Assembly (NCBI GenBank): GCA_033782935.1
Contig: JAWQEG010001559.1
Span: 1 to 64,000, forward strand
Reading direction: 5' to 3'
Origin: Petrolisthes cinctipes
Lineage: Eukaryota; Arthropoda; Malacostraca; Decapoda; Porcellanidae
Length of the DNA stretch: 64,000 nucleotides
Both the position numbers and the translations under genes were made by a program. The notes beneath the pieces were generated by a model. That model did no database searches and was not told the origin of the DNA. It was given only the letters and a program-made list of their open reading frames with translations. Position 1 is the stretch's first letter. Each line of letters begins with the position of its first letter. Of the stretch, positions 10,691 to 19,698 are shown one piece after another.

Positions 10691-11155
10691 ACAACTATGT
10701 CAACCCAACCACCACTACGCCACCATCTTCAACACCCTCTACACATCACGCTCCACCCGCTTCCTCTCCTCACTTCCAACACCTCTCATACCCTACCCAT
10801 CAAGCACATACATCCACCTCCACACACCCCACGTCCATTCAACCTCATATACATAACCCCCCCCCTCAACATTCTCACCCCATTTCCAACCTCCGCCAGC
10901 ATCATACGCCTATTCCACACTCATACCCACATCACCAACTTCACACACACGTATCCACTCAGCCCCACCAACCAACTACGCAACACCATCTCCCTAACAC
11001 GTATACACACCCCAGTACTCCATTCCGTAACACACCCCCAACACAACCACCCTTATCTTCACCAACATGTCACCGCATCCCCACGCATTCTCCCTCCTTT
11101 GCCTCAATACACTACCTCCACATTTCAATTCTTCATCTCATTAACACAATAACAT
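10690..11155 (+). repeat. G-poor, A/C-rich low-complexity gag linker
   Basis: The plus strand is dominated by A, C and T with very few G. In every forward frame it gives Pro/His/Thr/Ser-rich peptide. It lies between the Gag capsid fragment and the knuckle of element B, so it probably corresponds to the disordered linker of Gag (inference). Confidence 0.6.
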
Positions 11156-11164
11156 CACTCCACT

Positions 11165-12180
11165 CATGCAACTGTATTTTTACCATCAACTCTTCGGTAA
11201 TGGCGCACGTAATTGCCGCCCCCTGACACTCGCCAGCCACCCCATGGTTACCAGGGAAACGAGTAAGGCGGTGGCAAGAACACGCCCAAGAAGTCACCGC
11301 CACACATCCTAACCAACCCACCAGGCCTGCAACATGCGTATCCACGACACAACGACACAATAACCACGATTACCATACCCTCGAGGCAACGAACAAGCAC
11401 AGGAACCCTCAGGACACCTCTCTGCCTGCACCTCTACGTCACTCCTACACCGCCGCCATACGTTCCTCACACTCTACGCTATGACAAGTCGATCAACACG
11501 CCCAAGCTACCCACGCTACTATGCCACGCCCTCAACCACGCACGGACCCAGCTCACTGTACGTCGTCCCATGTACACGCACGTGTTCCCCCTCTCATGCC
11601 CCCAGACCTTCCCCCTGTGGGTACATGTGTGCCCCCACGCAATCACGCTCGCACACTGCTATGGGTAGAGGACCTCGAGTCAAGGGACACTTTCCTTATC
11701 GACTCGGGCTCCGAAGTGAGCGTAGTTCCCCCCCTGGAGGACCGCAAGAGACAGACGTATACCACTTATGATCTCCTCGCTGCAAACCATTCTCCTATCG
11801 CCACCTACGGAACCAGGAGTAAGGGCGTCACAGTGTTGAAGGACGAGTACGTAGTATGGCCGTTCGTGGTAGCGGACGTCCAAGCACCAATATTGGGCCT
11901 GGTTTTCCTGACGGCGCACGACTTGTTAATTGATGCTAAACGTAACAGACTCATACACCAACCTTCAGGAGCCACTATTCCCACCAGAAACTGTCGACGA
12001 GCCACACCTACTATTACACAAATCACACAAACCAACACTTACAATAGCATTATTCACGATTTTCCACTCCGACGCTCTGCAGAGACTTCCCCAAAAATCA
12101 AAGATGCAGGTATCAGCCACACAATCACTACAACGGGCCCCCCAGTTTTTGCCAAGCCTCGACATATGCCCCCAGAATGA
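11165..12180 (+). pseudogene. pro: Element B gag knuckle and aspartic protease
   Basis: Near 11168-11220 one frame reads YFYHQLFGNGARNC. This matches the Gag knuckle of element A except that the first Cys is Tyr, and the final Cys is also missing, so zinc binding is lost. The frame at 11521-12180 carries the protease: DTFLIDSGSEVSVVPP near 11687 (D-S-G active site), then a second strand ending ILGLVFLTAHDLLID near 11895. The C-terminal TGPPVFAKPRHMPPE leads directly into RT; the frame ends at a TGA (12178-12180) at the position where element A also has its nonsense codon (relatives usually have Arg). Confidence 0.8.
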
Positions 12181-12905
12181 CTAGGAGCTGCACAACGGGA
12201 GTTCATGGTGAGGATTGCCAGGCCGTCTGACAGCGCGTGGGCGTCAACCCTGCAAATGGTACCCAAACAGCAAGAAGGTGAATGGAGGGCTTTTGGGGAT
12301 TACAGGGCCCTGAATGCAGTCACCATCCCTGACAGGTATCCCATCCCGCATGTCCTTGATTTTCACTCAAAGCTGCAAGGATGTACAGTTTTCTCCAAGA
12401 TTGACCTCGTCAGGGCTTTCCACCAAATTCCCGTTTTCAGAGGAGGATATAAAAAAAACGGCAATAACCACACCCTTCGGACTATATGAATTCCCCGTAA
12501 TGAACTTCGGCTTACATAACGCAGCGCAGACATTCCAGAGATTTATGGATAAAGTACTACGAGGCCTAGATTTCGTAGTGGTGTATATAGACGACATCCT
12601 CATCGCGTCAAGCAATCATACGCAACACCTGCAGGAATTATTTTCCCTGACTCCACCCTCTTGGCGTACCCCACGCCTTACGCGCCTACATCCATTTATA
12701 CTGACGCATCCAACAGCGCCGTAGGAGCAGTGCTACTGCAGGAGGTTGACGGGGTGCTAAAGCCTATCGCATTCTTTAGCAAACGCCTCGAGTAACCACA
12801 GAGAAAATACAGCGCTTTTGACAGGGAATTGGTGGCCATGCATGATGCCGTTAAACACTTCCGACACCTTCTGGAAGGCAGGGCTTTCCACATACGTATT
12901 ATCCG
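12181..12905 (+). pseudogene. pol: Element B reverse transcriptase and RNase H remnant with frameshift and internal deletion
   Basis: RT motifs: FGDYRALNAVTIPDRYPIPH, then FSKIDLVRAFHQIPV, then after a one-base loss near 12431-12438 FGLYEFPVMNF, NAAQTFQRFMDKV and YIDD (near 12585). RT stops at about 12640, and the next sequence already belongs to RNase H (SIYTDASNSAVGAVLLQEV, then a TAA at 12793-12795, then KYSAFDRELVAMHDAVKHF). By comparison with element A roughly 120 residues between palm and RNase H are missing, i.e. an internal deletion. Non-functional. Confidence 0.85.
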
Positions 12906-13571
<666 letters not shown>

Positions 13572-13790
13572 AAATAGACTATAGAAGTCTTGCGACATGT
13601 AACTCATCCTATGCAAAGTTCATGGGAAGACTGGATATCCTTTGCAGCAGCCTCCATCAATGGCTCCATTAATTCATCTGTGAGTAAATCTCCACATTAT
13701 ATCATATATGGAACCGATAAAAGACTTCCATATGACATATTTACAGGTAAATCTTCTCCAGTATATAATATGGATGACTACTCAATTAGA
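13572..13790 (+). pseudogene. Ty3/gypsy integrase fragment related to element C
   Basis: One frame reads EVLRHVTH, SSWEDWISFAAASINGSIN and SPHYIIYGTDKRLPYDI, and ends VYNMDDYS. It aligns without gaps to the integrase C-terminal region of element C at about 27740-27950 (EVLRHLAG, GWEDWLCQVTACINSSIH, TPHYIIYGGDKVLPCDI, VYNVGDYV). Similarity stops on both sides, so this is an isolated relic of a related but diverged family. No catalytic residue is included. Confidence 0.85.
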
Positions 13791-14059
13791 CAACTGCAGG
13801 TGTTGGTGATGGGTGGGTCTATCTAAGTGAGGATTGAGCGTCCTCTACCTTCCATTGCTCGCTCTTGCTTTCTCTACTACTTAGTGTTCTTCTTTCCTAC
13901 TGATGTGGCTTAGGGATGTGGCAACCCCATCGCCCACTGTTTATGGTGCAATGGCCTCGGAGTGATAGGCACGGGGAACCCCTCCTCTGTAAAATTTCCC
14001 AAGCAATTTCATCATGGAGCACATACAAAGGAAAAGAAGGGAGGGGAGTGATTGTACTT

Positions 14060-14912
14060 TCCGAAACCCCAAGAATATAAAAATTGGGACAATGAATGTG
14101 CGTGGATGTAGTAGGGTTGTAGGTAAATGGAAGGAGATTGGGAGTGTTTGTTGAAAGAAAGTTGGATGTGTTAGCATTGAGTGAGACAAAATTGAAAGTG
14201 AAGGGTGAATGTGAGTTTGGTTGTGTGAGTGGTAGAGTGTCAGGGTTGGAGAGGGGAAGAGCTAGGAAAGGAGTGGCTTTGATTCTGAGCCCAGAAGTGA
14301 TTCAGAATGTGGTGGAGTGGAGGGAGTTGTCGGCAAGGTTGATGTGGGTAAGAATAAAATTTGGCCAGGAGACATGGGTGTCTGTGAGTGCGTATGGGCC
14401 GGGAAGTGAGAGGGATGAGGTGGAGACTATGCAGTAGTGTCCAAGACTGCTTTACAGTGATTGTTGGATGTTAGAGTATTGAGGGGTGGTATTTCTGACC
14501 ATTTCCTAGTAGAGGGTAGGTTGAGAGTGGGTTTACGATTAGTACCATGAAATTTACTGGAAGTGAATGTGGGTAAAAGTAAGATGATGGTATTTGAGAG
14601 GGCAGAAACTGAAGTGATTGACTTTGCCACACCTTACAGAGTGGGAGTGCCAACTGGAACTAAATATGAGATAACTCTAGTGGGTGAGATGATGGTGGAA
14701 GTGAAGGAGTTTAAGTACTGTACCTGGGTACAGTTCTATGTAAATATGGAAGTATGGAAGGAAAAATTAGGGAGAGAGCAATGAGGGGTAGACAGGTCAT
14801 AGGATCATTGGGGAGGATTATGAAGGGTAGAAGTGTGAGTATGGAAGTGAAAAGGGGACTACGAAATAGTATAATCCTGCCAACACTGACATATGCATCA
14901 GAGACATGGATA
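14060..14912 (+). mobile_element. RTE-type LINE fragment with internal deletion
   Basis: The 5' part is an APE-type endonuclease start: IGTMNVRG near 14086, a one-base frameshift near 14135, then RKLDVLALSETKLKVKG, ARKGVALILSPEVIQ, LSARLMWVRIKFG and VSAYGPGSERDEVE. After about 14437 the sequence jumps to the last part of an RT: NVGKSKMMVFERAE, VEVKEFKY, VSMEVKRGLRNSIILPTLTYASETW (in pieces, other frames) ending near 14910. The RT catalytic core lies in the missing middle. Proteins of this kind are widespread in arthropod genomes and are often misannotated as craniofacial development protein 2-like. Clade assignment is by motif recognition only. Confidence 0.75.
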
Positions 14913-15966
14913 GTTGTTGTTGTTGTATAGTTCTCCAAACTGTCTGGCCGAGCAGTCCCGAGTCTGGTTGACCGAAGCCGTGCAGATGCTTGGACCCCCA
15001 AATGGGAGTCAGGGTGATAGTGAGATCTGATCTCGTCGGCTACCCAGAAGGAATGAGAAATAGTAAGAGAGACGGACAGAACAGGCCCTCGCCAGAGTAC
15101 AGTGAGTCGTTTAGGTTTGTTTTTTTAATTAAACCTCAGCCTCTCTAGGATAAGAATTGAGGATTGAATGTTACCATAACATAGATGGTGCATGAAAATT
15201 AAGTATATCATAGGTTATGAAATATAAATATTCTTTATATGGTGCATTTAAAAAATAATCCAGCTTTTTTAACTCTACACTTATCAATAATGTACTTAAA
15301 GAAATTCATCTTTAATTTCATCCAAAGATGCATTGGGAGGTGGTCAGAGCCGAGGGTTCTGACCACCCTCCATGATGTTCTGGGGGTGAGGTTGGTGGAG
15401 CAGGTTATATTGGGAGAGGATGTTGGAAGAGGGCTTGGTGAGAGATATGAGTGTGTTGTCTAATGTTTTCACGTTAACATAAGATGTTATTGTTTTGAAT
15501 ACTGAGTAAGTAGCCGTTTGCAGTAAATTAGAAGATGCAAATTAACCTATTCACTGGAAAGTTTCTCAGCTAACAAAAAGAGGGTAACTGTCAAACTTTT
15601 ACACGAGTCAATCCAATGTGGATGATCATTATTGTCCACGACTGTACATGATTTCCAGAGATTATCGGGATAAGACAGAGAAGGACAGCTGTTGGCAGGA
15701 ATTGCAAAAGCAGTAGTCATGGTTGATAAGTTATATATAAGCAAAATACTTGTCCATACAATAACACTTTAAGTAACTTATTCACACAAATCCTTCCTTT
15801 TATTTTATTTCAACTTTAAAAAGCACCATCAAATTCAGGATAATTTTATGTACAAGAACATGTTATACTCTAAACTTGATTTCTTAATTATTAGCTGAAA
15901 ACACATAAATTCAGTAAAAAGTTGTATAAACTATTAAATGGTATTCTCTGACTTATATTCACTACA
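14913..15966. other. Unassigned spacer with (GTT)n and a short perfect hairpin
   Basis: A short (GTT)4 run at about 14914 abuts the RTE fragment and is followed by about 150 bp of moderately GC-rich unique sequence. A hairpin lies at 15335-15371: GGTGGTCAGA and its exact complement flank a 9-base loop. The rest is AT-rich with no recognised gene. Confidence 0.5.
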
Positions 15967-16655
15967 TGATACACCCATGAGTGGTGGAACATACCGTAAG
16001 GGCTGAAAGCAGTTCAAGCCAGTTTCATTAGACACGACATCCTTTGAAAAGTGCTGAGTGGCAGCGTGAGGGAATCTTCCATGCGGAGCTACTGATTGCT
16101 AGATTCACTCTGTAATTATCTATATGTTAATCTCTATACTATAATCAACTCCATATTGTCATCTTGTATGTAGAGAAAGGGACAATATATATATTTACTC
16201 ACATCATTCTTATATAAACTTGTATCTAACACGTCTATATTTCATGTATAAGCTAGGCATTGTCAACACCAACGTTGCAATCTGTCACGCACGAAGGGTG
16301 TGGTATATGAGGAAGGATCGAGAGAAGAGAGGCGCAATACACGCCCTGCCCTGGGGAGAAGAGGTTCACTTTCCTACATTATCTTAGAGAGACACAAGTT
16401 GTCTATATAATCTGTAACCTGTACCTGATATACTTCAGTAAATTGAGACAAGTCCACGAGTTTACTCTAAACCTTGAGTATCTAACTTAGTTCCCCAGGA
16501 AGACTAGAGTGGTAATTCAGAGCAACGGTGGTAAGTTGGCTGAAGCCAGGTCTACATCAGGGTGGTAAGTGAAACCAGCCCAAAAGGATAAGTGAGAGTT
16601 TCCAGCAGGTATTTCCCAGAAGCTGAGGCTGAGTTTGGACGACCCCACGAGTACA
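15967..16655 (+). repeat. Ty3/gypsy element C 5' LTR (689 bp)
   Basis: Begins TGATACACC and ends GAGTACA, three bases before a candidate primer-binding site. The boundaries are fixed by comparison with the inverted copy at 28477-29168 (692 bp): similarity stops at TGATACAC on one side. Both copies carry TATATAAACT (here 16211-16220), a likely promoter element. The two copies show many substitutions and small indels, so they are not a same-age LTR pair. Confidence 0.75.
16211..16218 (+). promoter_or_regulatory. Candidate TATA box in element C LTR
   Basis: TATATAAA, conserved at the equivalent place of the inverted LTR copy (rc of 28921-28930). Position within the LTR fits a U3 promoter; transcription start is not shown. 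Confidence 0.5.
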
Positions 16656-16658
16656 TGA

Positions 16659-16670
16659 TGGTGGCAGCGG
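16659..16670 (+). other. Candidate tRNA primer-binding site
   Basis: TGGTGGCAGCGG starts three bases after the LTR terminus and begins with TGG, the complement of a tRNA CCA end. The same 12 bases are conserved in the inverted copy (28462-28473, minus). The tRNA is not identified here; a tRNA-Leu acceptor end is possible. Confidence 0.6.
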
Positions 16671-17230
16671 TGAGATACGTAACATTCACAGTGTCCTGTT
16701 TATTTATTCTATGTTCCAACAAAATAACTGTGTACGTGGGGGCGGCTTGGGCACTTTCCTCATTGGCAACAATGACGGAGCGAGAGCAAACCAGAGCGAT
16801 ACCAGCTGGGGGTTGCCAGCTAATGGTGGGCTGTGTAACCTAACCTACTTTAATCAGGCATTTTTCCCTGTGTGTTTTTCCCAGGGAAAAGGAGGATTTG
16901 TCTGTTGTGGGTACTCTCATCTGGGAAGGAACAAGGACGGACTTAAAGGAGGGTGAACCAGAAGAGTGAACGGGAGATGTGAGAGGAACGACTGGCCAGC
17001 GTTTACTCTGGGGGGGTGAGGCATCTACACATTCCTTTACTACGTGTGCTGAGCATCTGTAATCTTCAAATTCTCCATCAGTTAGTTATTTTAATTCTAT
17101 ACACATACACAGTGAACATACACACACAATAGTAACATGTTGGTGGGGTATTTTTGTATGCCTATGTATTTTTTATAATTTTTATTATATGTTGTGGTGA
17201 GTGTATAGGAATTATTTCTAACGGGACATG
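16671..17230 (+). other. Element C leader between primer site and gag
   Basis: Non-coding leader. Its first part (to about 17085) reappears inverted at 28063-28460. The short ORFs here (16592-16956) differ between the two copies and are not credible genes. From 17086 to about 17230 the sequence is AT-rich with no coding signal. Confidence 0.6.
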
Positions 17231-17234
17231 TTTA

Positions 17235-18255
17235 AGAAATTTAGAACGACAAAGACTATAATCCCAGGAGATTCACCAGAGCATTAATTGCAGTGTAACG
17301 AACGGCAGCTCCAGAGGGATGCTCTGCGTGGGCACATAGAACATACACGGACTTAGGTTTAAAGGCGTGGAGTACATCGCTAGAAGTATCGGCATCATGG
17401 GAGGGGGCTATACGTAAGGATATACAAGATTGTATAGAGGACAACAATTGGTCTAAGGATATTAATGGGGAACACTGGATGAAGGTAGATGACGCCTGTG
17501 AGTTGTTTGAATATCTATTGTTTTACATAAGTCTAACAGAGGAGGACCAGAGGAGAATCCGGAAGAAAAAGTTGGAGCAAGGCAAGGGAGTCTGGCATTT
17601 GATTAATGAGTTAAAAGGGGAAATCAGAGAGCCTATGGTTGTTAGACCGTTTCGCAACCAAAATGCTACGAAGGTACAGACTTCGGTATTGCAAACGGAG
17701 GTAACTGACAGGAGGTCAGAGGGCAAGCCGCAGACAGGTGTAAATGCGGTCGCGGGGCAAAGGAATACAAGGGGGGGAAATTCTTCTGCGAGGTACCAGG
17801 TAGAATTATTCCATTGTCGTAAGTGGGGCCATGTAAAGGCCGACTGTCCTCAATTACAGAATAGATCTCAAGGGGATCAATATAGAGTTTCAATGAACAG
17901 GGGTCAGACATACCCTAGAGGCGCAGCCAGGCAGGCGCATGGAGGACAGGCTAGAGGACGTGGTAGAGGGTACCACTATTCACATCAGGATAGTTATCAA
18001 CCAGGAGGAGGTTATGTACCTCCCGGACAGAGTAATTGGTGTGAAATCCATAAATGATCTAATCATGTAACGGCAGACTGTGGAGTAGTAGTACGTGCCA
18101 TACACGAGGAAAAATCACGTATGGGGGTCCGGCGATCAGGGTCGGATGAGGCATTATGACAAAAAGTAGAGAGGAAGAAAATGCCTAGAGATGTAGAATT
18201 CTCAACAGTGTCGGCGGTCAGTAGAAATAATAACTTAGCCGTAGGAAATGTAACA
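17235..18255 (+). pseudogene. gag: Element C gag, interrupted by three in-frame stops
   Basis: One frame can be followed from about 17235, with a TAA at 17296-17298, through SWEGAIRKDIQDCIEDNNW and the open part at 17479-18057 (EHWMKVDDACELFEYLLFYI, LTEEDQRRIRKKKLEQGKG). Near 17812 is FHCRKWGHVKADCP, a CCHC knuckle whose first Cys is replaced. An Arg/Gly-rich tail follows, and then WCEIHK with TGA at 18055-18057. The same frame continues beyond the stop with SNHVTADC and has a second TGA near 18158. Gag would form the particle and bind RNA; this copy cannot. Confidence 0.75.
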
Positions 18256-18403
18256 GGGGGCACTTTTGATTGATACTGGGGCAGTAGTCAATCTAATATC
18301 AAAGGAGACCTCTCAAAATATTAGAAAACATCATTCTGAGAAGAGTTATGCATTGCAACAGCCACAATACCAACTGAGTGGGGTGTCAGGAACTACAGTG
18401 GAT
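18256..18403 (+). pseudogene. pro: Element C protease, 5' part, split by the LINE insertion
   Basis: The active-site segment LLIDTGAVVNLIS is encoded at about 18263-18301. It is in the +1 frame relative to gag, right after a G5 run at 18256-18260, where one extra base would explain the shift (inference). The frame stays open to the insertion point at 18403. Beyond the LINE, 24893 onward continues in the matching phase once the 15-bp duplication is counted once, with LPVHFRG as the following protease segment. Confidence 0.85.
18389..18403 (+). repeat. Target-site duplication, left copy
   Basis: GGAACTACAGTGGAT, identical to 24881-24895. The LINE lies exactly between the two. Confidence 0.93.
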
Positions 18404-18681
18404 TGATTGATTGATTGATTTAGAAATGCCATGAGGCATTTGGCGGCGCAACAGCTATGGTCATATACCGCCCAACACAAAGTAGTTATCTACATCATTA
18501 ATAAAATATTTACACAAACTAAACAGACTTCTCCACCCCGAAAGGGATAGGCAGCATGAATAAAGAACATACAAACTAAAAGGCACATTTATACTAAAAA
18601 AAAAACCTGACTAATTCAAGTAAAATATATAATAGATAAGAAAACGTTGAACTATCTAAAGAGCCATAAATATAATAAAAT
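18404..18681 (-). other. LINE copy 2 3' UTR and tetranucleotide tail
   Basis: About 278 bp after the ORF2 stop, A/T-rich, ending in four TCAA-type units at the insertion junction. The start of the UTR resembles the sequence after ORF2 of LINE copy 1. A tetranucleotide rather than poly(A) tail suggests the element RT primes on a short-repeat 3' end (inference). Confidence 0.8.
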
Positions 18682-19695
18682 TCACAACTTTTGGAGGAGG
18701 CCAGCCTCCTCCACATAGGAGATGGTGTTCCCTCCCACGCTACAAGCCTCCTCTCCGAGCACCTGGGAGAGACTGTAAGATCCGTCACCCTTCCGGTACT
18801 CGGAGAGGTGCCTACGACGAAGGTCCCCAAGGCTGGGACACTCGACAATAAGATGCCGTACTGTCAAAGGGACAAGACAATCATCACAGTAGGGAGGGTG
18901 AGCCCTCTCCATTAAAAAGCCATGAGTCAATAATGTGTGGCCAATGCGGAGACGGACAAGAGCCGTCTCCCACCGGCGGGACAGGCCACTGTAGCTCCAC
19001 AATCCAAGGCGCTGGCGGATGTCACGGAGCTTGTTAGCCCCAATGGCGTCCCATCTGTCCTGCCAGCAGGAACGAACGGTAGCATCTATGTAGGGTCGAA
19101 GGTCCACTGCAGGAACAGGATGATGCCTGGCAGGAGGCCGGGAATTGGAGACCACAGCCTTAGCCAGGGCGTCAGCCCGCTCATTCCCATCAACACCCAC
19201 ATGGGCCGGGACCCAACAAAAAGTGACTTTGCGGCCACGACGACCCAGGAGGACAAGCCACTCAAGAATGGCCAACACCAGGGGATGGGTAGAGTTAAAA
19301 TTGCACAAGGCCTGCAAGGCACTACAGGAATCGCTAAAAATAGTAAACGAAGGCTGAGGGAGAGTAAAAATCACTTGGAGGGCATATAAAATGGCCGAGA
19401 GCTCAGCAGTAAAAATGGACATGACAGAAAGGAGCCTGCCTCCACGGCAAAAGTCAGGAAAGACAACTCCAAAGCAAACTCCAGCATCAGACTTTGACCC
19501 AACAGTGTACACAGGGAGGGATTCCCTGTGAGTGAAGGCATGTTCTAAAAAGAGGGAACGAGCCACTGGAGGAGGAAGAAATTCCTTCTTGTCTGTAAAG
19601 CAGGTGCAGGGGAAAACTTCTGGAAGAAGCCATGGAGCCACCCTGGGGACCCTCACAGGACAAATCTGAAAGTCATCTATGCCCATCTCCTCCAT
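18682..19695 (-). CDS. LINE copy 2 ORF2, RNase H and C-terminal zinc region (after an in-frame TAG)
   Basis: 337 residues in the same frame as the endonuclease-RT part, separated by a TAG at 19701-19699 and one codon. RNase H motifs: LPVYTVGSKSDAG (residues 61-72), IFTAELSAILYALQ, FTIFSDSCSALQAL and FCWVPAHVGVDGNERADALA. The first catalytic Asp, normally in TDGSK, is Val65 here (GTT), so RNase H is probably inactive. The end has YCDDCLVPLTVRHLIVEC, a C-x2-C...H-x4-C zinc-like motif shared with copy 1. The ATG lies in a favourable GCCATGG context directly after the TAG, so separate translation is conceivable but not shown. The likelier reading is one ORF2 with a nonsense mutation. Confidence 0.9.
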   Translation of the reverse strand: MEEMGIDDFQICPVRVPRVAPWLLPEVFPCTCFTDKKEFLPPPVARSLFLEHAFTHRESLPVYTVGSKSDAGVCFGVVFPDFCRGGRLLSVMSIFTAELSAILYALQVIFTLPQPSFTIFSDSCSALQALCNFNSTHPLVLAILEWLVLLGRRGRKVTFCWVPAHVGVDGNERADALAKAVVSNSRPPARHHPVPAVDLRPYIDATVRSCWQDRWDAIGANKLRDIRQRLGLWSYSGLSRRWETALVRLRIGHTLLTHGFLMERAHPPYCDDCLVPLTVRHLIVECPSLGDLRRRHLSEYRKGDGSYSLSQVLGEEACSVGGNTISYVEEAGLLQKL

Positions 19696-19698
19696 GGC

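Larger units (their letters stand above)
10380..12905 (+). mobile_element. Ty3/gypsy element B, truncated and decayed
   Basis: A Gag fragment, knuckle, protease, RT and RNase H remnants occur in order on the plus strand. RNase H stops at about 12900 (GRAFHIRI) and no integrase follows, so the 3' part is gone. No LTR could be delimited. Motif comparison places it in the same broad group as element A: both have a Gag knuckle of the x-F/Y-Y-H type and TGPPV-AK just before RT. It is clearly a different family from element C. Confidence 0.85.

Noticed and set aside
14913..15060. Possible SINE or 3' LINE tail after (GTT)n
   Set aside because: No internal promoter, second copy or target-site duplication could be identified.
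16592..16956. Two ORFs across the primer-site/leader region of element C
   Set aside because: The frames are not preserved in the inverted copy at 28063-28525; the sequence behaves as non-coding leader.
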